This document shows positions 1-10,959 of a DNA stretch of 64,000 bases, one piece after another. A program made the position numbers and the translations under genes. Location of the stretch: contig NMRB01000402.1 of NCBI GenBank assembly GCA_002633025.1, positions 320,889-384,888 on the forward strand. Direction: 5' to 3'. Position 1 is the first letter of the stretch; every line of letters begins with the position of its first letter. A model generated the notes under the pieces. It saw nothing but the letters and a program-made list of their open reading frames with translations, was not told the DNA's origin and did no database searches. Source of the DNA: Notospermus geniculatus. Taxonomy: Eukaryota > Nemertea > Pilidiophora > Heteronemertea > Lineidae.

Positions 1-1705
1 TGCACCAACAGAACTCGCCCTGCTTGACTTATATAACGATTTGCCTCCTTTTTTATTTCATTCATTTCCGCCATTGAGAGGAAATGAAGCCAGACAGCTT
101 TGAATACTCCATCTCAGGGCATGCTTTCTGTTCTTTCACCCGAAATGGAACTTATTAATCTCTCCAGTGCTCTACTTAAAGTACTTGAGGATGCCATTGG
201 TAATGGCTGGTGGAAGCTCTGTTCAAATTCAACGACTGCCAAGAAAACGCGAGTACAGTTTCAATAGCAATGAACGCTGCGACTCCGATGAATTGAGTAC
301 AACGACAAAAAAGCCGCAAAAGACGACACCACGAGTGACAAATAGATATTTTCTTAGTAAACATCGCGGATGAATTGGCTTTTTGGCACTGACTCTGTTG
401 CTGCGATTTCACGCCATTATGTACTTGCCAATACCATTCCCTTAGAGTTGCTGTTTACGATAAACAAGAATCTAACGGGGTGAGATTCTCACCACGTGAA
501 CTTGGCAAGTTAGAAAACATCTTTTGTTCAAACTGTCGAAAGGAAAAAAGAAACGTCCTTTCCTCGATACGATATTGTGGTATTCTTCAAGGTTTTGTCG
601 CTTGAATCAACCTCCGTTGGCAATCTGCCTGTTTGCAGAACCTATCATCTTTTCGGTGGGTGGATGTGCCCCCTCAACTTGCTCACATCAGCACCTGCTT
701 CTCCTGACAACGTAAACCATTTCTATTTGTCAGTTTCTCATGCCGTTAGGGAGAGAACGTGCATGGTAATTACCAGGTCCCCTTGTCTCCCAAGATTGCG
801 GACATGTCCTGTTGATAATTTGCATAGCGAACCACCATTAACATACAGCGACAAGTTCCTTTCACCACACGCACGAATCGATCTGCATGAAGTGCACATC
901 CCTGTCAACCGAGACCGGAACCAAGTGAATTTACCAATTTCCTCCTGAATTAATCTGTCACAGACACACGTACATGAAATCCTTATATCCATAATCTTTC
1001 GAGACCGACCTTGTCACTGAAATTGCTACTAGGAAACTGCGTGCTGGCAAAGTGGTCGGTAATGGAATTTTCAAATTACTAGTTAGGGTAGCATTTCCCA
1101 CCGACCACGCATGGAAAGGACAAGGGTCACGTGATCCAACGCTGCTGGAACAAGCTTTCCGCAAGGTGACCTTGAAACTTCAAGTCCTTCCTGACACGTC
1201 AGGCTGTTTTGGGAGACACTTCCGCTCTTCACTACACAACTTTCAGTGGATATGATCATGATACTGCGCTTACTTTATGAGAACCACGGGCACGGGTCTT
1301 GTGACTCTACTGAGTGCGTGAACAATTGTCCATTGTTGGTAACCTATTGTTCATATCAGCCAGACAAAGGAGACTTTGTGAAGTTCGGGACAACATGTCG
1401 TAGATCAGAGAGAGTTGAGGAAATTCAAGCCCACAAGTATGATTTCTTTCCGTCATCAATGGCCACCTTCATTTCTTGAGAGGCAGCCAACTTGGGCCTT
1501 GAACATTTTCATGAAATGAGAAATACTGAAACCCCAAACTGAGGGCACAAATAATCAGGCGGAGTGGGGGTTGATAAGAAGCAGGAAGAAGCAGCACCTT
1601 CAACGCCTTGGATTCTTTGGCACGGAAGGGTTAAGTCTGCAGCAGGACAAACGCTTGCTCCTAAAAGCACCAACGATTGGCGTGTGCTGTAGTCTTGTGT
1701 CATTA
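1..1705. other. No feature recognised
   Basis: Short frames only. No repeat, palindrome or paired splice signals strong enough to call. Confidence 0.5.
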
Positions 1706-1834
1706 AGGAGCTTTCGCAAAGCCCCCGAAACGCCAACGCGAACGCCTAATCCATTGTTCGATGGCACGACGAGACCACTGAACAAAAGGGTAGACGTTCG
1801 CGTTGGCGTTTCGGGGACTTTGCGAAAACTCCCT
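1706..1834. mobile_element. Foldback MITE, family 'GGGAG' (copy 1)
   Basis: Near-perfect palindrome of about 130 bp. The left arm reads GGAGCTTTCGCAAAGCCCCC and the right arm is its inverted partner ending in GAAAACTCCCT. The short centre carries a block (ATTGTTCGATGGCACGA) that is itself partly self-complementary with AGACCACTGAACAAAAG. The same element recurs at 49361-49590, 61429-61679 and 63630-63756. No coding capacity; short frames translated from it, giving peptides like RVGVSGALRKL, are artefacts of the repeat. Confidence 0.85.
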
Positions 1835-2377
1835 ACTATCTTGTTATCTACTCGAATTCCTTTAAAACTTGGCGGTTGGCAGCAGTTTCAGGCGAACCAA
1901 CTTTACGAAGATCCAGCGTCGACCAGCGCCTCCTGAGAACAAATCGATGAACCAACCGAACAGCGAGCTGAGCCTCGCAGAAGACGGTCATTGGTAAACA
2001 TGATCGAGTTGACATTAACGATCTTTCTGAGAAACGGAAGTAGAACCAACTGTCATTAAGTTTTCATTACAGCACTGCCAGCAGAACTGAAATCATGATT
2101 TTTGGTTTCGCTTCATGAAATTCACGTGTCATTTTTAGCGATCTTTTGAGGCTTGGCTCGGACATGCTGTGGGATTTTGGGTCTGAAACCAGAACCCACT
2201 GGTGCCATCATTCGAGCGCAAGAAGAGGGAAGAAGTTCACAGTTATGGTGTACTGCATGCTGTTATGGTCCGATATAACATAACATTGAAATCGAGGGAG
2301 CAATTTGGCTGTTTTTCAAGTTTACACTTTTAGAAGAAATATCGATATTCGCAAGCTGATGTTGTTTTCCTTCACCA

Positions 2378-5300
2378 TTATTCAAGTTGAGGAGAGACAG
2401 AGAATTCTCCAAGGTCCAGGCGTAATGATGATTTTGACACCTTATAATCTGACACATGGATGCCGCCAGTGAGTGAGCTACTGTGTGATGAATTTGGTAA
2501 GGGCTGAATGCTTTTTATCCAGTTGTCGTCTCCCTCTATCTCCACGGGGACCAAAAGCCAGACAGATTAGTTCATAGGGCCTCGGTAGGATTGGAGGATA
2601 GGACCAAACAGCACCAGTAGGAATTTGGTGGCTGTTGACACGAGATTTCTAAAAAACGACAACGTTGGTCGAATAACTTCCAAGCAAATCTAACTACAAA
2701 CGTAATAGTGACATTTACACATCGGCCATGTCCACCAGAATGCGACATCCATGAATAAACATATACATCACTTATATATGATTGGGGGTCTTGAATAAAC
2801 TATATGATGTCAGCTCTGTTGACATAGTCAACGCCTGAATGTGGCCCAACTCGCATCCATCATGACTGGATTACGGTCAGGCCATGTCCTTGCTTGGCTG
2901 TCACAACTACTGACTTAATTCAATGACTGAAGCAACCGATGATGATTGATTGTTTTAAGTGATGTTGATATCTCGGTCTAATCATCTCACCTGTCAATCA
3001 TGGAGGCCGGAAACCACTTAATGCACTCGATGCGTGGATTCCTATTCGTGATGTCAGGATGGAAGTCAGCGAGGATAGGAGACATTTCACTGGTCACACA
3101 AGTGTCGTTAACTAAGAGAAACGCTTGAAGGAAGGTCGTATGGTGCTGTTTAGAGTAACGACGAGGTGGGTGGTGCAGCTCAGAGTGAAGCTGCAAGCGA
3201 TTTTTGTGAAAGGTTGTAAAGGGCATCGTATTTTTGGAATTAAGCGGATCAAAATTAGAATGTTGCGAAATTAGGGCAAATGGAGGGCATCTGGAGGAAC
3301 AAATCAAACCGACCACAATTCGAACCAGGCAAAACCAATGCATCGATCACCTAACTTGAATCTACGAAGTACTTTATGTTTTTGATAAGAACAAGCCGAC
3401 CTCTTCGAACCAGGCAAAACCCACTTTTTCTTTAAGACGAACTCGACCATCTGAACTGATCCTCATGCGAGATGCAATTACGTCAAAATCGATTGATAAA
3501 ATCAGAGATCAAACATACTTTCACAAGAACGGGCAAGGGATAAAAAGTGTCGATGTCATTTTAACGCATTCGCCTTCTATTGACCTTTATGGTTTTACCA
3601 GTGGTATTACTTGTGATGTTTGCTTCAAACGCAAATGCAAGATTTAAACGACTTTTTAACTGCACTACACGCACAAGAAAGTACCGAAAGAACCAAAATG
3701 CACAAATTGGGAGCAACTTCTTTCCACCTGCACTCATTTTTGACCATCATCAATGGCCGCCTTGGGTATTGATTATTTACAAATGCTGAACAACAAAGTT
3801 CACCGGCAAACAACCTAATCCTTTGTTCCAAATGTTTTCTAGATTATTCAAAAAATCTTCCTTTGGACGTGAATATTGCATGGCACTAACTCAGTGAAGA
3901 AAGCCACACAAAGGTACAAACTTTTCTGCGACACGGAAACCTCAGGCAATGTCCACTGATGTTTTCTTTTTGTGTTTGTATTTTTCAGCAGCAGCGGTAA
4001 TAAAGAATAGAATCCACGTGATCTATGAGAAGGAATGTTTTGTCATTGATTGCTGGTCTAAATCATGACTCGCGGCGAAACAGGAAATGCAAAAACTGCC
4101 ACACAGGACCAAAGCATGGATTTCGCGATTGTCGATAGTTTTGAACAAAAGAATATGACTCCTTATAAGATACTGATTTATGTTGTTGATTATAATCGAA
4201 ATAATTGCTATTGCTGGTCTTTCATTCTGCCATTTTTTCACTCTAAATGAATAGATATGATTCATCACCACCTGACGACCCACTCTTTAAGCCAGCAGCA
4301 CACCAGGCGATATTGCAAGCGAATGTGATCGCCGCCGTTCTTTTCGCCAGTTATTTCAGACCAGACGATATCGGTTTGGGGTATTGTTTAACGTGGGCGA
4401 TCTTCGTTGTGGAGACGATTCCGCGCGTCGCTGTCCAGCGCACACCCGGCGTCAACGACAGCCGATTTTGCTCGGTGGCGATCAGCTCTTGCTGCATTTG
4501 AATGTCAGGGAAGGGAAAGTAAAGAATTCCTATTTTCCTTCTATATTAGTTTACATGTACGAAAGACGTTTGAAATTTGTTGGAATTCGCCTTACAAATT
4601 TGTTGGAATTCGCCTTACAAATTTGACCCCACCAGTTTCAAAGACATGCCTCGAAATTAGTCTTAAAGGAAATATATGATGAATCTAAGAAGAAATGTAA
4701 TAATAGAACCTAGCTCTTATAAACCAAACTGACTGGTACAGAAGAGAATTTTCATTCCCCTGGTGATACTCCCCAGGCTCAGAGACAGCATCCAATTACG
4801 AATAACATTTCGAGTCTGAACGAGGCAAATTAAGAAATAAAATGCCTTGTGGTGGGGATAATAAATTGAAATGTAGAGAAAGTTCCCGATGAGATCCTAT
4901 GAATAGCGGATTGATCAGAGTACGATCTTTACCATTTATTTCATTAGTGCTAGGATGTAAAAAGGTCTTCAATGAAGAAAAGGCATTAGTTCCTATCGCA
5001 ATGTCGTTAACGTTTCTCGACAGACATTTGAGAAATCTTACTTGAATCGATTTCAAGGCGATGCACTTTAACTTTTTGATGAGAAGAACAATCGACTAAC
5101 GAACGATTTGGAATCCTTTGGTACCAGGTTTAATGGTTTGACAAGAGTGATTGATGGCACTCTGATGATCATTTGGAAGTGCTAAAGGACAGCACACCAG
5201 GCAATAATATGGCAAGCGATCTGGGCCGACCGCACAGAAAGTCCGATAGTGCTACCGGCGCCTGTCGGCAGTTAACTACAACACATTTTCCCATTAAAAA

Positions 5301-8300
5301 CCGCCGATAGGCACCAAAAGCACTATCGGACTTTCTGTGCGGTCGGCCCTAATCACCACCGAGCAAAATCGGCTGTTGACGCCAGGTGTGCCTGGACAGC
5401 GATGCGTGGAGTCTTCTCACCAGTGATGATCGCACAATATGAAAAAAATACGAAAAGCGCCTACACTGCGATGGCTGGCGATCAGATCGGTGGCGATCAG
5501 ATCGCTTGCCATATCGCCTCGCCGCAGGCAGTGCTCACTGCATTCTACTACCTGTACGCACAAGAATCATGTGAACTTCATTGAAACTACATGGCACACG
5601 ATACTCCCCGTCACATTACCCATGTGAGAAAGGGTTCAGGTAACCATCGACCTTATGAACAACATTCGTTTGCAGCACTTACGTTTTCAAGTCGTCATCC
5701 TGTTTCTTAGAAGTACACGTATAGTTAAAGGACTTACCAGATTATTGAAGATGTCTTTCGCTCCTGAAATGAGAGAGAAAGAATTTGCTTTAATACTGTA
5801 AGTACCAGAGTGGTATGTTTGATATTCGGAGTAATTTCATATAACTACAAAAAAAAAGGAAATAAGCCAATAAGCCACAACTGCATTTGGGTCCAATGGA
5901 ACTTGTATATCACCTTGCGTCGTGATGACGGCAAGATGAACCAATACAAAACAGTCCTTATTTCACCTCGGCGGCAAGATGAACCAATACAAAACAGTCC
6001 TTATTTCACCTCGGCGGCAAGATGAACCAATACAAAACAGTCCTTATTTCACCGAACCTGCATCAATCAGAAACTTAAACAGATCATACGAAACGATAAC
6101 TGAATCACTGAATGCACAGTTGCAGTTTTCCGAATTCGCTTAGCGAGTTCCTTCGCGTCTTGATGGGTATTTAATGTCATCCGAGCCTAGTTTATCACCA
6201 TTGTCTGCCATTTGTATGCCAAACAGTCGTGGACGTTTAAATGTTATTGGGAGAGGGCGTTGTCGAAGGTAGCAATTGTAGTGAATATCGAGTCAGTTTT
6301 GCTGCAGCGTGAGTGGAAGTCGGTATCAGATCGGTGATCTATTCTACATGCGTCTGCCGTGTGTGGTGAGACTGTGTATGTCAACCTGGCTGCATGGGTC
6401 TCGGCAACTTGGTCTCAGTGATGTATTTGGAAGGTCCAAGAAATGTACATCACATCGTTTGTGCAGTGCATACAAGATTTCAGGGGCCGGTTGCACAAAA
6501 CTCATGTTAGCACTAACATGGTGTTAGCGCTAACTTTTATGTTAGATGACGTCAAAATCCATTGTCATTTTACGTCATTTAACATGATGTTAGCGCTAAC
6601 ATCATGTTAGCGCTAACATGAGTTTTGTGCAACCCAGCCATGGTGTATAGTGATTTTTGACAGGATTGATGGGACGCAGCCAACTGAAGTGAATTTTCCT
6701 GATCGTCAGCCTGACCACTGCAGTCATCCTGAGAATATCAGGTGTCCTTACTGCTCGCTCCCTTCGTCACCGCAGTTTGTGTGCGGTGACGAAGGGAGCG
6801 AGCAGTAAGAACCCCTGGTGTTCTCAGGATGACTGCAGTTGGCGTTCCTGCTGTACTTTCATTAGATGACCTCCGCATATGAAATTATGGTATACATCGA
6901 CCAAGGACTCTTTATAGCCTGAGGCCAGCCAGTACATAATCAACAAGAAAAGTACGACCAACACTCACCAAATTGAGACTGGGAGAATGTCCAATAATTG
7001 CTTTCGTAAGACATTAGAGCAATGCACAGAAATTCAACCAGCAATGATTGTAAGTCAAGGGTTTCTTTGATGATGGGTAGCTTGACTTCATTAGTATTCA
7101 CCAGGACGTAAACAAGGTTGGAAATCTACGAGACTAAGACGTGGTTTACATATTGGCTCTTTGATGTACTGACGACGTTGGGATAACATTGCTGGCCAGT
7201 GCTTCATGACGGACTTCATGAAGAAACAGAGAGCTAGTCTCGTCTAGACGATGTTGTTGTGTCCAAAAACTGTCCTAAGGAGGATGTTATCAGAATTATG
7301 TCTTGTAACGTCTTCGAATGGTGTCTGATGGACTACCCTCTTGTCAATGACGATCTCACAGACATCATTAACTGACGCCGCCAGCGAATTGACCACACTC
7401 ATCGTCACACGTCGTTTTGTTCCCAAGTTAACCACCTTATTTGAAGTCAATATCGGACCTTGGCAAACACCCACCGCTGACCGATTACCCTGATGGTCTG
7501 TTGTTGATTGAAGGGAAGTCATCGCTTCAACCATCGACACCACAGGCGGACATTGAAGGCCATTAACCTTGAGTTCAACGACTATGTTTCAAAACTTAGC
7601 GAGATTCAATGACCTTGGTGGCAGTAAACACCACACAACGATAATATTCTGAAGGTCATCTTGAATACGAGGTGCAAACCTCCATAGATCACGGAATTAA
7701 CCTCCGATATGTTTGAAGCGACAACCCATTTTACCATCTTGTCATCATGCATCAACATCCTGCAGCCTGATAGGCCTACCATTCGTAGTACTACACAACG
7801 CGGAGATATTTGAAATTTGATTAACTGCCGTAATGCAGGAAGACCTGGCTGCAATACCCTTTTAATTTCCCCTCGCTTCTGCCAGGGGACATAACTTAAG
7901 CTTTGAATATCGGTAAATCTCTTTAACCTATTTCATTGAACATTATCAACATCTTCAGAACTTTGACCCGCCTTTATGACTTTATTAATTTCCCTCTAGG
8001 TTTAATGCAACTGATTTTCGAGGAGTTTGTTGATTTTATTGCACGCCTTAACGGATGTCAATTTCATTTGTGGGGATTAGAGAGGCTGATTGGAATCTTG
8101 AATGTCCGTGTCACTTGCACTGGGATGAGACGTGTTAACTGAGCCGGGTGTTTTATGCATTTTTTTATGTAGGTCGAATAGCTGGAGAAGGCTGTTGATC
8201 GAATTGTGGTAGTCGGTCATCTAAATCTGCATTTTGCACGGTTTCCTAAAAGGATATCAAACAGAAAACACAAAGAACGACACACAAAATGATATAAAAG

Positions 8301-8879
8301 GAAACGACGTCTCCAAATTTCGCAAATTGTCGACCCCAACCGGGGTCTTCCTCAGGCACTTTCTAGTCGAGCTACCAGAAGTGTAATGAGCTGGATCCCA
8401 ACATTACAAATAGATCTGAAGTAAGGAAACCCTGTGCAAACAGAATGTGTGAAAAGTTTAAAAGGCGGTGTTATGAACTAATGCGATGCAAATGCATGAG
8501 TACGGCCAATAATTTCCAGACTCCGAGTGCCAGAATTCTCCATGACCGTTCAGGAATACTCGATATGTACCAACACAAGATCAAGAGCCCCTGCTTCCAT
8601 CCCAACGAAAACAACGGAGACGGATTAGGATCACGTCGCTATCACTCGATACCATAGATCGCATATACATCACACAGAATAATGGTATTTGGCCGGTGAT
8701 TCTGTACACATATTATCTAATTGTGCAGCCTTGTGGCTGATTGCGGCTCCAGAGTCGAGCTGATTGCCTCCAACCAAATTGTATTATTCAGTAACCACGT
8801 ATATCACTGTTCTCACCTTACATATTTGGGTGATACAGGTATGCATCCGGGGTATGCCCAAAAATGTATGAGGCGTGTG
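2378..8879 (-). CDS. Candidate multi-exon gene, 3' part (unidentified protein)
   Basis: Exon model on the minus strand, written 5' to 3': 8879-8817, 7125-6969, 5763-5738, 3145-2991, 2477-2378 (stop TAA). Donors seen: AAG|GTGAGA, TTTG|GTGAGT, CTG|GTAAGT, ACAG|GTGAGA. The best acceptor is the pyrimidine tract ending CTCATTTCAG before the 26-nt microexon 5763-5738. Phases agree at every junction (0, 1, 0, 2) and all blocks are open, giving about 159 residues ending SVSPQLE. The 7125-6969 block reads as helical, hydrophobic protein (for example LQSLLVEFLCIALMSYES). The last acceptor is a tandem CAGTAG. I recognise no family. Weak points: the first exon has a poor acceptor, acceptors were partly chosen for phase, and no upstream exons or start codon were found. 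Confidence 0.3.
3589..3789 (+). CDS. Possible small secreted basic peptide (66 aa)
   Basis: Single open frame from ATG at 3589 to a stop at 3787-3789. The first 17 residues look like a signal peptide: a hydrophobic core LPVVLLVMF followed by a small-residue end SNANA that fits an A-x-A cleavage rule. The next part is rich in Arg and Lys with possible dibasic sites (FKR, RTRKYRK) and a Cys at about residue 24; a second Cys is the last residue. No family recognised. It lies inside an intron of the minus-strand model 2378-8879, so at most one of the two may be real, or it is nested. A frame of this length is expected by chance; the signal-peptide-like start is the only support. Confidence 0.22.
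   Translation: MVLPVVLLVMFASNANARFKRLFNCTTRTRKYRKNQNAQIGSNFFPPALIFDHHQWPPWVLIIYKC
4296..4490. mobile_element. Foldback element related to 5191-5535 (degraded copy)
   Basis: Begins AGCACACCAGGCGATATTGC, matching the left end of the element at 5191-5535. Its right half (the region with GCCGATTTTGCTCGGTGGCG) matches the inverted inner part of that element at about 5354-5402. So the two copies share ends in the same orientation and an inner segment in opposite orientation, as expected for a palindromic element with a flipped centre. Confidence 0.6.
4574..4624. repeat. Short tandem duplication, 23-bp unit x2
   Basis: The unit TTGTTGGAATTCGCCTTAC plus AAAT is present twice in exact tandem, each copy containing an EcoRI-like GAATTC. 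Probably a replication-slippage duplication. Confidence 0.9.
5191..5535. mobile_element. Foldback element interrupted by a second MITE
   Basis: Left end AGCACACCAGG...TATGGCAAGCGAT and right end ATCGCTTGCCATATCGCC...AGTGCT are inverted repeats. Between them, at 5223-5349, sits an intact copy of an unrelated palindromic element. Downstream of the insert a doubled GCGATCAGATCG motif is visible. A related copy lies about 0.9 kb upstream at 4296-4490. Confidence 0.65.
5223..5349. mobile_element. Foldback MITE, family 'GGGCCGACC' (copy 1)
   Basis: Perfect terminal inverted repeats beginning GGGCCGACCGCACAGAAAGT and extending inward to the CGATAG core; total 127 bp. A second copy, with a few changes, is at 62717-62843. 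Inserted inside the foldback element 5191-5535. A target-site duplication is not clear. Confidence 0.88.
5930..6052. repeat. Minisatellite, 43-bp unit x2.9
   Basis: Three consecutive copies of a 43-bp unit starting GGCAAGATGAACCAATACAA, at 5930, 5973 and 6016, the last one truncated. The copies are essentially identical, so the expansion is recent. Confidence 0.95.
6483..6639. mobile_element. Foldback MITE rich in GTTAGCGCTAAC palindromes
   Basis: Ends are GGGGCCGGTTGCACAAAACT and the inverted partner AGTTTTGTGCAACCCAGCC. The interior consists largely of repeats of the 12-bp self-palindrome GTTAGCGCTAAC (or one-base variants) around TGACGTCA-like sequence. Ends of the GGGGCC...GCAC type recur in other elements in this window (16157, 53128). 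Confidence 0.85.
6715..6842. mobile_element. Foldback element with GGTGACGAAGGGAGCGAGC arms
   Basis: Two about 60-bp inverted arms almost abut each other. The left arm runs CCACTGCAGTCATCCTGAGA into GCTCGCTCCCTTCGTCACCG; the right arm is its reverse complement after a 6-8 base loop. The inner arm sequence matches the repeat unit of the tandem array at 55616-55915. Confidence 0.85.
8255..8395 (-). mobile_element. Retroelement fragment with hammerhead-like hairpin (copy A, mutated core)
   Basis: On the minus strand the order is CTGAGGA, A, GACCCC, loop GGTT, GGGGTC, GACA, then TTTGCGAAAT. Copies B (16200-16335, plus) and C (27885-28020, minus) share this block and sequence on both sides, for example the GTGTGTCG block downstream and TCATTACACTTC / TCATTCACCTC upstream. 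Here the GAAA of the other copies has become GACA. Confidence 0.6.
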
Positions 8880-8895
8880 CTCACTTATTTATTTT

Positions 8896-10027
8896 ATGGG
8901 GGTATCCGCGGTTCGTCACGGGGAGACGAAGATCGACGAAGATGCACACTGTGGAGGTAAGTGAGGTGGGTTAGAGCCCTCCAACTCTCAGCACGATGAC
9001 ATGTCTGAATGACTTGTCGGAATCAGTCATGTCAGTCCTCGAACCGCCCGAATGACGACGGATTAGGCTGCTTTTCCACGAGACGTTTGCGGGCGCGGAA
9101 TAGGAGGCGGACGCGGGTAGAAAAGATCGACCCAACGTATTTCCCTTTAGCTGTTTCACCCGCATCCGCGCCCGCCTCCTATTCCGCGCCCGCAAACGTC
9201 TCGTGGAAAAGCAGCCTTAGTCAACTTTCTTGTGTTCCTCTGCCCCTGCCTTTGTCCCCTCTTCGACAACGGGTCACTCAGTAAAGCCGAGTTCTTATCT
9301 AATGTTTGTCCGACATTTGCTGGTTAAAATAGAAACTGGGGGTAAGCAATCCTGGCTGATGGTCACAACACTGCCAAGGATCGGTCACACGTCACTCCTC
9401 TTGAGACTTTGTTATGAATGCTTCATGTTAGAGAACAAACGGCAAGTCTGGGGAGGGTGTGACGACCCTCGAAGTCCTGATTTCAATATTCTACAATGAG
9501 TGGAAGACACAACCTTCCATAGAGTGAAGGAATCCACCTCCCGTCGGTGTCCATTCCATTCATACTACTTTAATTAATCACATTTCGATGCTATCCCCTT
9601 GGACTAGTTTTAATTTCTACAGTAATTCACGAACACCCAGTTCGTTCTCAGCCACACTAGTCTCTTGCCGACGGCATTCCCAAACCAACTTTGACAAGAT
9701 TGTCCTGATATACGCCTATGTGATTTCGGGAATTGATTACGTTGTCTCTCATTAGATGAATTCATTGATTCTTCCCAAGAATCCTGCGAACACAAAGTAG
9801 CCGTCTGTCTGGTGTGCCCGATGAGGGAGCTTGCTGAGGCGATAATTTTGTTGAGGGCCATATTCCATGTGGACGGTTCTTATTGGTTTCCTCTCTCCTC
9901 GCTATAATTACTCAATCGTCTCTTATCTTCATCTACCTCAGACGCCTGGGAAATCGAATTCGCAGAGTTGGACAAATATCACGATTCCTCGGAGTTCAGT
10001 GCGTTCGGGAGTATCGGAATCACGTGA
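8896..10027 (+). CDS. Candidate two-exon coding segment (unidentified)
   Basis: Possible start ATG at 8896; the first block ends at 8956 with a strong donor GGAG|GTAAGTG. The second block starts at 9942 after a good acceptor tract (TCTTATCTTCATCTACCTCAG) and runs to a TGA at 10025-10027. Phase agrees (one base plus two). The translation reads MGVSAVRHGETKIDEDAHCG, then DAWEIEFAELDKYHD and on. No family recognised. The intron contains the MITE 9066-9216. A further exon-like block with an excellent acceptor (ATCTCTATATCCCCAG) lies at 10773-10832 and reads VTFFEVNEALLWSIFEKDY then stop, which could be an alternative last exon. Chance open frames of this size are common, so this is tentative. Confidence 0.22.
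9066..9216. mobile_element. Foldback MITE with TTA target duplication (PIF/Harbinger-like)
   Basis: Inverted arms start GGCTGCTTTTCCACGAGACG and match for about 46 bp without a visible mismatch; total 151 bp. Flanked by TTA at 9063-9065 and 9217-9219. A 3-bp TWA target duplication is typical of PIF/Harbinger-type elements; the family assignment is an inference. A minimal relative is at 39639-39695. Confidence 0.85.
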
Positions 10028-10959
10028 CCCCTGTGATAATGATCGGGCAGACGACCGCCAACAAAGGACCTTTGTACTTCTACTGAGAGGCTTCATTCTC
10101 GATGGTACTTTTGCTCAAAGACGAAGAGAATGATAGCTCTACGTCGGGTTGGATAGAAAGACTACAGACACCAAAATCGCAGTTGTACGGTCACATGAGA
10201 CCTGGCTTTGCCACTGAGCTCTAGCTCCTCAAACATTGTCATATCCATAGTGTCAGTGTCTGGATTTCGATTCAAAGATATCAACGGCCTGCTGTGATGT
10301 CAGCAATGTCGACCATCACCGACAGAAGAAGCTGGACCCCGGCACCAGACTCCTTTGACCTTCACTACTACGATTTTGGTGCCAATGCCGTTATCAGTGC
10401 AAGTGCATGCTGTTGTGGACAGAACACGAAACTACATCAGTTGCATGGCAAAGTGTCGTTTGAGGCACTCCGCCCCTGCGTCTGTCCGTCTGAAAAAAAG
10501 AACTGTACAACGACCGAGGGGGTGTAATCCCAGCAAACAGTCTGGTGAGGCGACCATCACATCCAGCTCACGTCTAATCCATCTTCCCCAGGTTATCCCG
10601 TCTTTGCTCTCCTCTAACCTGGAGCCAACAACCCCGACACAGCACACTTCAAACGTTAGCGTCGACAGATGCGATTATCAGTCCGTCAGAGGGTTCCCTC
10701 TGCTAATACCTGGCAAGGCTGTCTAAGAGATCTTCCGTCCAAGACACTGACATGTTATCTCTATATCCCCAGGTCACTTTCTTTGAGGTAAACGAAGCTC
10801 TTTTATGGTCAATCTTTGAGAAGGATTATTAAGGGTTATGTTTCCCCCACGACATCTTGTTATGAACATTCGATTTCAGTACCGACCTTCTTTGCTGTCT
10901 TCAAGTTAGGAAAGGACTCAGCAATGACCCATGTGAATCAAATGACATCGAGTATGATT

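Noticed and set aside
6192-6309. Plus-strand block of 39 open codons ending at the donor CAGC|GTGAGT
   Set aside because: The acceptor is poor (CCGAGCCTAG) and no partner exon in phase was found; chance open frames before a donor are common.
7244-7854. Two minus-strand frames that seemed to be diverged copies of one sequence
   Set aside because: Visual alignment gave only scattered matches; no real duplication can be claimed.
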